Positions 1 to 8,444 of a DNA stretch of 64,000 nt are shown piece by piece (within the stretch, counting starts at the first letter, position 1; each line of letters opens with the position of its first letter). Position numbers and translations under genes: made by a program. Below the pieces are notes generated by a model. It saw only the letters and a program-made list of their open reading frames with translations, had not been told where the DNA came from and did not search any database. This DNA is from an uncultured Pelagibacteraceae bacterium (GTDB lineage Bacteria; Pseudomonadota; Alphaproteobacteria; Pelagibacterales; Pelagibacteraceae). The stretch is taken from NCBI GenBank assembly GCA_902571375.1, contig CACGBP010000004.1, forward strand, positions 1 through 64,000. Reading direction: 5' to 3'.

Positions 1-835
1 TAGATGAACAAATTAGTCTAACATCAACATTAATATCGTTATTGCCATTTAATCTTTTAAATTTTTGATCAGTTAATACTCTTAAAATTTTAGATTGAAT
101 ATCTAATGGTATTTCAGAAACTTGATCAATAAGTAATGTGCCTTGATTTGCTTTTTCTAATGCACCGTAAGAAATTGAACCATTTGATTTTTCTTCACCA
201 AACAATTCAAATTCATATTTATTTGCATCAAGTAAGGCACCATTCAAAATTATAAATGGTTTATTATTACGTTTTGATTTTTTATGAATTTTTCTGGCAA
301 TTAATTCTTTTCCTGATCCTGAAGGCCCATTTATCAAAACTCTACTTTCAGTTATAGAAATTTTTTCTACTTGATCCTTTATATTCGAAATATTTTTACT
401 ATCACCTATTAATTCATATGAATAAAATAATTTATTTTCATAATCTTTATTTTGAGACTTCAGACTTAAATTTTCAACAGCTCTGTTAATAAAGTTTAAT
501 AATCTTGTTTGATCAAAAGGTTTTTCTATAAATTCAAATGCACCATGTTTTAATGAATTGACTGCCATTTCAATATTAGCATGTCCTGTAATTATAATCA
601 CAGGCACATCTTTATCTTTAGATTTAATGTGTGTTAAAAGCTCGATACCATCATTATCACCTTTGTCTAACTTGACATCTAGGATAGCTACGTCAGGCAT
701 CTTTTTATCAATTTCAGATAAGGCTTGATTAAAATTTGCGGCTATTCTTGTTTTGTATCCTGCATCAATTATTAACTCATTAAGAATATTTCTAATATCC
801 GAATTATCATCAACTATAAGTATTTCAATCGACAT
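1..835 (-). CDS. ntrX: NtrX-family response regulator, clipped by window edge
   Basis: Partial CDS, about 278 codons visible; the C-terminal end lies outside the window. A receiver domain spans about residues 1-120, with phospho-acceptor Asp53, switch Thr83 and Lys105. An AAA+ domain follows, with Walker A GPSGSGKE at 170-177. The start ATG is at 835-833, directly after the ntrY stop, so the two are co-transcribed with the kinase first. NtrX is the partner of NtrY and in other alphaproteobacteria controls nitrogen, redox or envelope genes. Oddities visible here: the GAFTGA loop that contacts sigma-54 is absent (the segment after ELFGEEK reads SNGSISYGAL) and the Walker B motif reads LLIDQ instead of the usual LDE. 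The protein therefore probably acts without sigma-54. Family assignment is firm; the regulon is unknown. Confidence 0.9.
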   Translation of the reverse strand, partial: MSIEILIVDDNSDIRNILNELIIDAGYKTRIAANFNQALSEIDKKMPDVAILDVKLDKGDNDGIELLTHIKSKDKDVPVIIITGHANIEMAVNSLKHGAFEFIEKPFDQTRLLNFINRAVENLSLKSQNKDYENKLFYSYELIGDSKNISNIKDQVEKISITESRVLINGPSGSGKELIARKIHKKSKRNNKPFIILNGALLDANKYEFELFGEEKSNGSISYGALEKANQGTLLIDQVSEIPLDIQSKILRVLTDQKFKRLNGNNDINVDVRLICSS

Positions 836-2614
836 TTATAATTTAAAAATAATTTCTATTTTTGCCCCATCATTAATTGGAAAGAAATTAAGTTCACCAT
901 TATGGTCATTTATAATTTTATTGACAATTGATAAACCTAAGCCTGTTCCATTTTTTTTTGTTGTAAAATATGGATTCAATATATTTTTAATCCTACCTTT
1001 TATTTCACTAAAACCAAGTCCATTATCTAATAAGATTATTTTAATATGGTCATTATTCTGTGAAATATCAATTGATATTTTTTTCTCAAAATTTGTTATT
1101 TTTTTGGATTTTTCCTCGATACTTTCAATAGAATTTTTAATCAAATTAATAAAAACTCTTGTTATTTGCTCTTTGTCACAATTTAATAGAATCTTATCCT
1201 TATTTTTTATTAAATCAATATTTATGGAATTATCTAATTCTGATAACAATTTGATACTTTCATTAAGTATTATTATTAAGTCGTTATCTTTTAAAATTGG
1301 CTTAGGCATCCTCGCAAAATCTGAAAATTCATTTACTAAATTTTCAATTTGCTTTATCTGATTATTTATTATCTTTAGATTTTCCTTGAAATTATTTTTA
1401 TCATTTTCTGAAAAATGATCTAAATATTTATTCTTAATTCTATCTATTGTTAACTGTATTGGTGTAAGTGGATTTTTGATTTCATGAGCAAGCTTTCTAG
1501 CTAAATTTCCCCAAGCTTCATGTCTTTCATTAATCAAAAGTTTTTCTTGTTGATTTTTTAACTGATCAGTCATTAAATTAAAATTTTTATTTAAAATTTC
1601 CATATCTTTATCTGTCTTAATTTCTGGGACTTTAGTATTTAAATTACCTTTTCCAATAGCATTTGATGCTAAAATTAAATTATTAATGGATCGAAAAAAA
1701 CGTGATGAAAATCTAATAGCAATAGTGATTGATACAAATAATAATAAAGAAACTATAATTATATATATTATTGCAAATGAAATCGTAATTCCTGTACTTC
1801 TCTCCTCAACATTATAATAAAAATTTATAGCTGCTTGGGACTCTGTTAAATAATTTGAAATATCTTTATCCAGATATTTAACTATATATAAAAATCTATC
1901 ATCAAAATTTTGTAATCGTATGATTGCAGCTGAAATATTAGCTGGGGCATTAATTATTTTCAATGGACGATCATCATCCAAAACGAGGTTCAGTGCTCTA
2001 TCCATTGGTGGTTTGTAATTAGAGTTATCTTCTGTCGAATAAATCAAAACTTTGTCTTTATTTATAATGTGTATTTCATCAACATCTCTTATAAGTTTTT
2101 GAGTATTTAAAAAACGTAAATAATCCCGTTTATTATCATTCAAAAAATTTGCACTTTTGTTTATATCAAAAGCAACTAAAACTATATCTGCCTCTATTTT
2201 GTTTCTAACTTCGTCAACATAATTTTTTGCAAGTTCATAGGAATTATTAACAACTGTAGTTACTTTCTTATCGAAATATTTTTCTAACGCAAATGAAAAA
2301 AGAAATAACGAAAATATAGATATTAAAATTGATGGTATTAAAGTAAATAATGAAAAATATGTAATATACCTTTTATTTGAATTTAATCCGTCTTTATCAA
2401 TATCATTTTTAATAGATTTTTTTATTTCGACAAAAATAAAAATAAATAACAAAAAAAGTAAAAAAATGTTTAAAACCAATAAATATTGTAAATTATTTTG
2501 ATTTAACTCGATAAAGCTTCTGTCTATGAATGTTAAAAACGTTAAAAATCCTATAAATAGTGTGATACTAGATAGAATAATAATGAATATATTTTTTTTC
2601 AAAAATTCTAACAT
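836..2614 (-). CDS. ntrY: NtrY-type membrane sensor histidine kinase
   Basis: 592 aa, slightly short for NtrY (often 700+). The N-terminus has about three hydrophobic segments (around 8-30, 42-62, 85-108), then an extracytoplasmic region, a further membrane helix near 275-300 and a HAMP-like linker. The HisKA domain carries the H-box LARKLAHEIKNPLTP near residue 375. The ATPase domain shows the N-box INLIKNSIESI, DNGLGF and GTGLGLSIV. No PAS domain is obvious. It should autophosphorylate and pass phosphate to NtrX, encoded immediately downstream with no gap. The start lies only 26 bp from the divergent ispDF start, so both promoters share a tiny region. The usual upstream genes dusB, ntrB and ntrC are not here. 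The signal sensed cannot be read from the sequence. Confidence 0.93.
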   Translation of the reverse strand: MLEFLKKNIFIIILSSITLFIGFLTFLTFIDRSFIELNQNNLQYLLVLNIFLLFLLFIFIFVEIKKSIKNDIDKDGLNSNKRYITYFSLFTLIPSILISIFSLFLFSFALEKYFDKKVTTVVNNSYELAKNYVDEVRNKIEADIVLVAFDINKSANFLNDNKRDYLRFLNTQKLIRDVDEIHIINKDKVLIYSTEDNSNYKPPMDRALNLVLDDDRPLKIINAPANISAAIIRLQNFDDRFLYIVKYLDKDISNYLTESQAAINFYYNVEERSTGITISFAIIYIIIVSLLLFVSITIAIRFSSRFFRSINNLILASNAIGKGNLNTKVPEIKTDKDMEILNKNFNLMTDQLKNQQEKLLINERHEAWGNLARKLAHEIKNPLTPIQLTIDRIKNKYLDHFSENDKNNFKENLKIINNQIKQIENLVNEFSDFARMPKPILKDNDLIIILNESIKLLSELDNSINIDLIKNKDKILLNCDKEQITRVFINLIKNSIESIEEKSKKITNFEKKISIDISQNNDHIKIILLDNGLGFSEIKGRIKNILNPYFTTKKNGTGLGLSIVNKIINDHNGELNFFPINDGAKIEIIFKL

Positions 2615-2640
2615 GATTTAGAATTATAGCATTTAAACAA

Positions 2641-3747
2641 ATGAACAACTATTTTGTAATACTCGCTGCAGGAAAAAGTAAGAGATTTCATAAAAAATTA
2701 GCCAAACAATTCTATAAATATAAAAATAAAGAGATTATAGATCACTCAATAGAAAAATCATTAAATTCTAAGCTTTTCAAAAAGATATTAATAGTAACGA
2801 ATAATCTTAATTATTTAAAAAAAAAGAAATATCCTAAAACAATAACCATAATCAAAGGAGGTAAGGAAAGATCTGACTCTTCTTTGATGGCTATAAAATA
2901 CATTAAGAAATATAAACCAAAAAACATATTTATTCATGATGCTGCAAGACCAAACTTTTCGATTAAATTGCTTAAAAACTTACTAAAAAATTTAAAAAAC
3001 AATAAAGCTGTAGTACCAATTGTTTCATCAAAAGACTCAATAAAATATAAGATAAAAAATCAAATATTTAATCTGAATAAGAAAAACTCTTTATTAACTC
3101 AAACTCCACAAGCTTTTAGATTTAAGGAATTATACAATCTTGCAATAAATGAAAAAAATAAAATAAGTGATGAAGCTACACTTTTTATAAATAATAACCA
3201 TAAAATTAAATTTATATCTGGAGAAAATAGAAATAACAAGATTACCTTCTTGAATGATGTTGAATCTACTCAAACATATTTTGGTATTGGTTTTGACATC
3301 CACAAACTAGTAAAAAATAAAAAACTTTATCTTGGAGGTGTAAAAATTCCTTTTCACTCTGGCCTTGAGGGGCATTCAGATGGAGATGTAATTTTACATG
3401 CAACAATTGATGCAATTTTAGGTGCTATAAGAAAAAAAGATATTGGTACTTACTATCCAAATACGAAAAAACTTAAAAATATAAGATCTCCAAAAATGTT
3501 AAAACCTATAATGAGTAGTCTTTATAAATCTAATTTCTTTATAAATAATCTTGATATAAACTTAATATGTGAACAGCCTAAAGTTTCAAAGTTTCGAGAT
3601 AAAATAATCAATTCAATATCAAAACTGACAACCTTAAATAAAGATCAAATTAATTTAAAAGGTAAAACTGTAGAAAAATTAGGTTTAATAGGAAAAGAAA
3701 AAGCAATAGCTTGTGAGGTAATTATTTCAATATCAAAATATGATTAA
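2641..3747 (+). CDS. ispDF: Bifunctional IspD/IspF (MEP isoprenoid pathway)
   Basis: 368 aa fusion of two enzymes of the non-mevalonate isoprenoid pathway. Residues about 1-215 are IspD (2-C-methyl-D-erythritol 4-phosphate cytidylyltransferase), with nucleotide-binding VILAAGKSKRF, the HDAARP motif and the C-terminal FLNDVEST. Residues about 215-368 are IspF (2,4-cyclodiphosphate synthase), with GIGFDIHKL carrying the Asp-x-His metal ligands, EGHSDGDVILHATIDAILGA carrying the third His, and the C-terminal KATTTE-like LKGKTVEKLG. IspDF fusions are typical of alphaproteobacteria. The pathway enzyme dxr and the user uppS also lie in this window. The 3' end overlaps pgpA by 8 nt. Confidence 0.95.
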   Translation: MNNYFVILAAGKSKRFHKKLAKQFYKYKNKEIIDHSIEKSLNSKLFKKILIVTNNLNYLKKKKYPKTITIIKGGKERSDSSLMAIKYIKKYKPKNIFIHDAARPNFSIKLLKNLLKNLKNNKAVVPIVSSKDSIKYKIKNQIFNLNKKNSLLTQTPQAFRFKELYNLAINEKNKISDEATLFINNNHKIKFISGENRNNKITFLNDVESTQTYFGIGFDIHKLVKNKKLYLGGVKIPFHSGLEGHSDGDVILHATIDAILGAIRKKDIGTYYPNTKKLKNIRSPKMLKPIMSSLYKSNFFINNLDINLICEQPKVSKFRDKIINSISKLTTLNKDQINLKGKTVEKLGLIGKEKAIACEVIISISKYD

Positions 3748-4243
3748 AACTTTTAATACTTTATTTGTTACAATGTTTGGATTAGGAAAATTTCCAAAAA
3801 TTCCTGGAACTTTTGGATCATTAGCTGCGGTAATTATACTTTATTTTTTTTTTCATATATTAAATTTGTCCTCAAACTTGATATTGATTGGTTTAATTAT
3901 TATTTTTATTTTTTCTTTCCCAGCAATCACAGCCCATATTAAAGATAATGAAAACAAAGACCCAAAAGAGGTGATTATTGATGAATTCATCGGTCAATCT
4001 ATACCAATATTTCTTTATGAAATTTCACATGGCACAGAAAAGTCATCAAATGAAGCTGTAATTTTTTATGTTGTTTGCTTTATATTATTTAGATTTTTTG
4101 ACATATCAAAACCATTTCCAGTAAGTTTTTTTGATAAAAACTTCAAAAATAGTTTTGGAGTAATCATGGATGATGTTTGTGCAGGTTTTTATGTTGTTTT
4201 ATCTTTGATTTGTTTTATGGTTTTAAATAGCTATTTTGTCTAA
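3740..4243 (+). CDS. pgpA: Phosphatidylglycerophosphatase A
   Basis: 167 aa integral membrane phosphatase that converts phosphatidylglycerophosphate to phosphatidylglycerol. Family landmarks are GLGKFPKIPGTFGSL near the N-terminus, VIIDEFIGQ with acidic metal-binding residues, RFFDISKPFPV and the closing VIMDDVCAGFY. About three to four hydrophobic segments are visible. Its start overlaps the ispDF end by 8 nt and its stop overlaps the next start by one base, so the three plus-strand genes form one tight operon. A CDP-diacylglycerol synthase (cdsA), earlier in the same lipid route, is encoded elsewhere in the window. Confidence 0.92.
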   Translation: MIKTFNTLFVTMFGLGKFPKIPGTFGSLAAVIILYFFFHILNLSSNLILIGLIIIFIFSFPAITAHIKDNENKDPKEVIIDEFIGQSIPIFLYEISHGTEKSSNEAVIFYVVCFILFRFFDISKPFPVSFFDKNFKNSFGVIMDDVCAGFYVVLSLICFMVLNSYFV

Positions 4244-4704
4244 TGAAATCTTTAACAAAATTATTAATTAAAAAAAAACTTAAAATCTCATTTGCAGAAT
4301 CTTGTACTGGAGGATTACTTTCAAGCTCAATTACTTCGATAAGTGGTGCATCAAAAGTATTTAGTTTAGGTCTTATCACCTACTCTAACCAAGCAAAAAT
4401 TAATATTTTGAAAGTAAATAAAGATATTATAAAAAAATATGGTGCTGTAAGCCATGAATGTTGTTCAGCGATGGTTAAAAATTTATCTAGAATATCTAAA
4501 GCTAATATCAATGTTTCAATAACTGGTATTGCAGGACCAAAAGGTGGGACTAAACAAAAACCTGTAGGTTTAGTTTATATTGGAGTAAAAAGAGGTAATA
4601 AAATACAAATAATTAAGTGCTTATTTAAAAGTAAAAAAAGATCTTCAATACAAAAGGCTACTGTTAAAAAAGCTTTAGATTTAATTCTTAGAATTGCCAA
4701 ATAA
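4243..4704 (+). CDS. pncC: CinA C-terminal type nicotinamide-nucleotide amidase
   Basis: 153 aa, consisting only of the CinA C-terminal domain; the N-terminal molybdopterin-binding-like domain of full CinA is absent. Landmarks are FAESCTGGLLSSSITSISGAS, containing the catalytic Ser/Thr region, and the GIAGPKGGTKQKPVGLVYIG stretch. The known role is deamidation of nicotinamide mononucleotide to nicotinate mononucleotide in pyridine-nucleotide salvage. The last 24 nt overlap the 3' end of the convergent ratA-like gene. The neighbourhood lipA-ratA-cinA-pgpA-ispDF is conserved in alphaproteobacteria, which supports the call. Confidence 0.9.
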   Translation: MKSLTKLLIKKKLKISFAESCTGGLLSSSITSISGASKVFSLGLITYSNQAKINILKVNKDIIKKYGAVSHECCSAMVKNLSRISKANINVSITGIAGPKGGTKQKPVGLVYIGVKRGNKIQIIKCLFKSKKRSSIQKATVKKALDLILRIAK

Positions 4705-5139
4705 CTCTTCAGCTCTTTTCTGAAAAGCATCAGCTATTTTTTCTAAACCAAATTGAAAAGAAACAACCATTAAAGAATTTAAAAATTTATTTTTAATTTC
4801 AAAATCAATGTCAAAAGTAACTTCTGTGATACCATTTTTTTTATCAGTGAACATCCAATTATTGGATAAATGATTTAAAGGTCCATCTATATTTTTAACA
4901 AATATCAAGTCTTTTTTTTTATTAAAAATTACATCACTTTTATAAGTATCTTTAAAAGGTCCTTTACCAATTGTTAAATCTGCTATTATTTTTGTTGAAT
5001 CACCCTCATTTTTATTTTCGTGTATTTTTGCATTAAAACAAAACGGAACAAATTCAGGATATTTTTCAATGTCCAAAACTAATTCTATTAAATCTTTTTT
5101 TTTACATTCAATTAATCGCTTAACTGAAGCTTTAGGCAT
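4681..5139 (-). CDS. RatA/Coq10-family START-like protein
   Basis: 152 aa, the usual size for the polyketide cyclase/START-like RatA-Coq10 family. The N-terminus (about 1-30), with a VKRLIECKKKDLIELV stretch followed by EKYPEFVPFC, matches the family start, and FDIDFEIKN plus the C-terminal FQKRAEELFG fit its final strand and helix. Coq10 relatives bind ubiquinone or late intermediates and help respiration. RatA of Escherichia coli was reported to inhibit ribosome association. In alphaproteobacteria this gene sits beside lipA as here, and the ubiquinone role seems more likely. The start overlaps the lipA stop by one base (TAATG). The 3' end overlaps the convergent cinA-type gene. Confidence 0.87.
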   Translation of the reverse strand: MPKASVKRLIECKKKDLIELVLDIEKYPEFVPFCFNAKIHENKNEGDSTKIIADLTIGKGPFKDTYKSDVIFNKKKDLIFVKNIDGPLNHLSNNWMFTDKKNGITEVTFDIDFEIKNKFLNSLMVVSFQFGLEKIADAFQKRAEELFGNSKN

Positions 5140-6071
5140 TAATAATTGTTTATTCTATTTTGTTGGAGTTTAGCAAAATCTTCATCAGCATGATAAGAAG
5201 ATCTTGTTAATGGTGATGATGAAACTAACAAAAAACCTTTAGCTTTAGCGATATCTCCTAAATCTTTGAATTCATCTGGTGTATAATATCTATCTAAAGG
5301 AAAGTGTTTTACAGAAGGTTGTAGATATTGTCCTATTGTTAAAAAATCTACATCAGCTGATTTTAAATCATCCATTACTTGTAAAATTTCATCCCTTGTT
5401 TCGCCCAAACCAACCATTATTCCTGATTTTGTAAAAACTTTTTTATTCATTCTTTTTGCATTTTTTAAAAGTTCAAGAGAAGAAAAGTATCTCGATCCAG
5501 GTCTTACTTTTAAGTATAAACTTGGAACAGTTTCAATGTTATGATTAAAAACATCAGGGTTAGCATCTAATACTTTTTTATAGGCATCTCCTTTTCTTAA
5601 AAAATCAGGTGTTAGAACTTCTATCGTTGTATTAGGATTTGTTTTTCTAGTTTGATTTATTACTTTATAAAAATGATTTGAACCACCATCATCCAAATCA
5701 TCTCTATCAACTGAAGTAATTACAACATGTTTTAAATTTAATTTTTTAACAGCTTGAGAAATTTTAATCGCTTCTAGTTCATCTAGTTTTCCTGGTTTAC
5801 CAGTTTTAACATCACAAAAAGCACAAGCTCTAGTGCATGTATCACCCATTATCATAAATGTTGCATGTCTTTTACTCCAACATTCAGTTATATTTGGACA
5901 GTTTGCTTCCTGACAAACAGTTACAAGATTATTGTTATTGACAATTGTTTTAGTTAAAAAAAACTCCTTACTATTAGTAAGTTTTGATCTAATCCATTCT
6001 GGTTTTTTTTTAATTGGATTAATTGGATTTTTTACCTTTTCTGGATGTCGGGGTCTAATTTTTAGCGTCAT
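5139..6071 (-). CDS. lipA: Lipoyl synthase
   Basis: 310 aa radical-SAM enzyme that inserts two sulfurs into octanoyl groups on lipoyl-dependent complexes. Both cluster motifs are visible: the auxiliary [4Fe-4S] ligands in [12 protein letters not shown], and the radical-[13 protein letters not shown]. Further landmarks are EVLTPDF, HNIETVP and the C-terminal RSSYHADE, which supplies the serine ligand. The length matches the family. The start lies inside the ftsB 3' end (17 nt overlap). In many alphaproteobacteria the pyruvate dehydrogenase genes lie between ftsB and lipA; here they are absent. Confidence 0.96.
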   Translation of the reverse strand: MTLKIRPRHPEKVKNPINPIKKKPEWIRSKLTNSKEFFLTKTIVNNNNLVTVCQEANCPNITECWSKRHATFMIMGDTCTRACAFCDVKTGKPGKLDELEAIKISQAVKKLNLKHVVITSVDRDDLDDGGSNHFYKVINQTRKTNPNTTIEVLTPDFLRKGDAYKKVLDANPDVFNHNIETVPSLYLKVRPGSRYFSSLELLKNAKRMNKKVFTKSGIMVGLGETRDEILQVMDDLKSADVDFLTIGQYLQPSVKHFPLDRYYTPDEFKDLGDIAKAKGFLLVSSSPLTRSSYHADEDFAKLQQNRINNY

Positions 6072-6363
6072 TTTTTTTAATTATATAAATTGTCTCATTT
6101 TTTTTTCCAAATAAAAATCTTTCTCTAATCAAAGTTTCAATGTAATCAAGATCTAAATTGTCACTTAATAATGAATTTTTAAAATCCAAGTCCTTAATTT
6201 CTTTAATTATTGATAATTCCTCTTGTTTTAAATTATTTAAAATTTGTTTTTTTTCAAAATACGAAATAAGTCCTCTTTGTCCAGTTAAAAGATTAAAGAA
6301 AAAATACAAGATTAAAAAAGTAGAAACTAATAAGAAATAATTTTTTTTTAATCTTTGCAACAT
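6055..6363 (-). CDS. ftsB: FtsB/DivIC-type septum formation initiator
   Basis: 102 aa small bitopic membrane protein. A basic N-terminus is followed by one transmembrane helix (about 10-27). GQRGL, conserved in the family right after the membrane, comes next, then a coiled coil (about 35-70) and the end [19 protein letters not shown], which matches the family D-x-E-x-x-AR-x-x-L pattern. FtsB works with FtsQ and FtsL in the divisome to activate septal peptidoglycan synthesis. Its position directly after enolase is conserved in alphaproteobacteria. The start abuts the enolase stop by one shared base. Confidence 0.85.
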   Translation of the reverse strand: MLQRLKKNYFLLVSTFLILYFFFNLLTGQRGLISYFEKKQILNNLKQEELSIIKEIKDLDFKNSLLSDNLDLDYIETLIRERFLFGKKNETIYIIKKNDAKN

Positions 6364-7619
6364 TAATGAATCTTATTCATTCTAGATTTTTTTCCAAGTT
6401 TTTCTTCTATGCGCAATAATTGATTATATTTAGCCACTCTTTCAGATCTTGCTAAAGAACCTGTCTTGATTTGGTTTGAATTTGTTCCAACAGCCAAATC
6501 AGCGATAAATGTATCTTCACTTTCACCAGATCGATGTGAAATTATTGTTTTAAATCCAATGGTTTGCGCAAATTTTATTACATCTAAAGTTTCAGAAACA
6601 GTTCCAATTTGATTAAGTTTAATTAATATTGAATTAGAAGATAAATTTAAGAAACCTTTTTTTAATCTCTCCAAATTAGTTACATACAAATCATCACCCA
6701 CTATTTGAACTGAATTAGTTGATTTCACTAGTTTATTCCACGCCATCCAATCATTTTCTGCAAATGGGTCTTCAATAGATTTAATTTTGTATTTATTAAT
6801 CAATTTTTTATATTCTGAAATTGATTTATCAACTGAAATGTATTTTTTTGAATGAATAGAATATTTCCCTTTTTTAAACAATTCATTTGCTGCAACATCT
6901 AAACAAATCGAAACATCTTTGCCATTTTTAAATCCTGATTTTTTTATAGCTAAGACAATTAAATCTAAAGCTTGATTGTTATTGTCAATCATTGGTGCAA
7001 ATCCGCCTTCATCACCAACGGATGTTGATAAACCTTTTGCTTTAATTAATTTACTTAAGTTTTTAATAACTAAATAGCAAATTCTCATTGCCTCTGAAAA
7101 AGATTTTGCCTTATCGGGTCTAATCATAAACTCTTGAATTCTAAGACCATTGTTCGCATGTGCTCCACCATTAATAATATTCATTAATGGATAAGGAAGT
7201 TGAAAATTTTTTGTTACATAAAAAGATTCATAAAGAGGAATCTTTTTAACTTTTGCAGATAATTTTTTAGCAGCCATAGAAACAGCTAAAATTGCATTAG
7301 CACCTAATTTTGTTTTTTGCCTTGAGCCATCCAAATTAATCAAAACTTCGTCAATTCTCTCTTGATTATGTATATTTTTATTTTTTAAAGCTTTTGAAAT
7401 TTTACTGTTAACTAAATTAACTGCTGAAAATACACTTTTACCTAAATATCTTTTATTGTTTGTATCTCTTTTTTCATAAGCCTCATAAGTTCCTGTTGAG
7501 GCCCCTGAAGGACATATTGCTTTTGCACTTTTGTTTTTGACATAAACTTCTGCTTCAATTGTTGGATTCCCTCTGCTGTCAAAAACTTGTCGAGCTTTAA
7601 CTTTAATAATTTTACTCAC
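6363..7619 (-). CDS. eno: Enolase
   Basis: 418 aa, normal length. It converts 2-phosphoglycerate to phosphoenolpyruvate in the cytosol. Visible landmarks are SGASTGTYEA (mobile loop), NIINGGAHANN, SVGDEGGFAP with the catalytic Glu, SIEDPFAENDW (metal ligands), ILIKLNQIGT with the catalytic Lys, and the signature SHRSGESEDTFIADLAVG. It abuts kdsA with no spacer, and kdsA uses phosphoenolpyruvate, so the pair links glycolysis to Kdo synthesis. The chain ends soon after RIEEKLG with a short basic tail. Confidence 0.97.
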   Translation of the reverse strand: MSKIIKVKARQVFDSRGNPTIEAEVYVKNKSAKAICPSGASTGTYEAYEKRDTNNKRYLGKSVFSAVNLVNSKISKALKNKNIHNQERIDEVLINLDGSRQKTKLGANAILAVSMAAKKLSAKVKKIPLYESFYVTKNFQLPYPLMNIINGGAHANNGLRIQEFMIRPDKAKSFSEAMRICYLVIKNLSKLIKAKGLSTSVGDEGGFAPMIDNNNQALDLIVLAIKKSGFKNGKDVSICLDVAANELFKKGKYSIHSKKYISVDKSISEYKKLINKYKIKSIEDPFAENDWMAWNKLVKSTNSVQIVGDDLYVTNLERLKKGFLNLSSNSILIKLNQIGTVSETLDVIKFAQTIGFKTIISHRSGESEDTFIADLAVGTNSNQIKTGSLARSERVAKYNQLLRIEEKLGKKSRMNKIH

Positions 7620-8444
7620 TTAATTTTTAATAAGTTTATCTATATCGTGTAATTGTTTTAATAAATTTTCTAATTTATTTAATGGTATCATATTTGGTCC
7701 ATCAGATGGAGCATTGTCTGGATCTTGATGAGTTTCAATAAAAACTCCAGCAACACCAACTGCTACAGCTGCTCTTGCTAAATATTCAACAAATTCTCTT
7801 TGACCACCACTTTTTTCTCCAAGACCACCTGGTTGTTGTACAGAATGTGTTGCATCAAAAATAACTGGAAAACCATTCTTAGCCATTATGGGTAATGATC
7901 TCATGTCAGAAACTAAAGTGTTGTAACCAAAACTTGCACCTCTTTCAGTTACTAGTATTTTATCATTTCCAGACTCTGAAATTTTCTTTGTAACATTCAC
8001 CATATCCCAAGGTGCCAAAAACTGACCTTTTTTTACGTTAATAACTTTATTTGTTTTAGCTGCAGCAATTAACAAGTCTGTTTGTCTACAAAGAAAAGCT
8101 GGGATTTGTAAAACATCAACATGTTTTGAAACTATTGAACATTGTTCAGCATTATGAATGTCTGTTAAAATAGGAACTTTCAATTCCTTTTTAATTTTAT
8201 CAAACACAGGAAGTGATGCATCTAATCCTGCTCCCCTTTTACCTTTTAAGCTAGTTCTATTCGCTTTATCAAATGAAGTTTTGTAAATAAATCCAAGGCC
8301 AAATTTTGAGGTAATTTCCTTAATTTTTCCAGCCATATCCATAGCATGTTGTTCTGTCTCAAGCTGGCATGGACCTGCAATAATACAAATCTTATTGCTG
8401 TTTGAAATTTCTATATTTTCACAATTTACTTTAATCGCACTCAT
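7620..8444 (-). CDS. kdsA: 3-deoxy-8-phosphooctulonate (Kdo-8-P) synthase
   Basis: 274 aa, typical for the family. It condenses phosphoenolpyruvate with arabinose 5-phosphate to give Kdo-8-phosphate for the inner core of lipopolysaccharide. Landmarks are IAGPCQLE near the N-terminus, [44 protein letters not shown] and [12 protein letters not shown]. The start overlaps the pyrG stop by 4 nt and the stop abuts enolase, so pyrG-kdsA-eno-ftsB-lipA looks like one transcription unit. CTP from PyrG is needed for the next Kdo activation step. The lpx genes further along make the lipid A acceptor. Confidence 0.96.
   Translation of the reverse strand: MSAIKVNCENIEISNSNKICIIAGPCQLETEQHAMDMAGKIKEITSKFGLGFIYKTSFDKANRTSLKGKRGAGLDASLPVFDKIKKELKVPILTDIHNAEQCSIVSKHVDVLQIPAFLCRQTDLLIAAAKTNKVINVKKGQFLAPWDMVNVTKKISESGNDKILVTERGASFGYNTLVSDMRSLPIMAKNGFPVIFDATHSVQQPGGLGEKSGGQREFVEYLARAAVAVGVAGVFIETHQDPDNAPSDGPNMIPLNKLENLLKQLHDIDKLIKN

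Noticed and set aside
753..1361. Long plus-strand open frame opposite ntrY
   Set aside because: It is antisense to well-defined kinase motifs, rich in Ile/Leu/Phe/Ser as expected from the reverse of AT-rich coding DNA, and matches no family.
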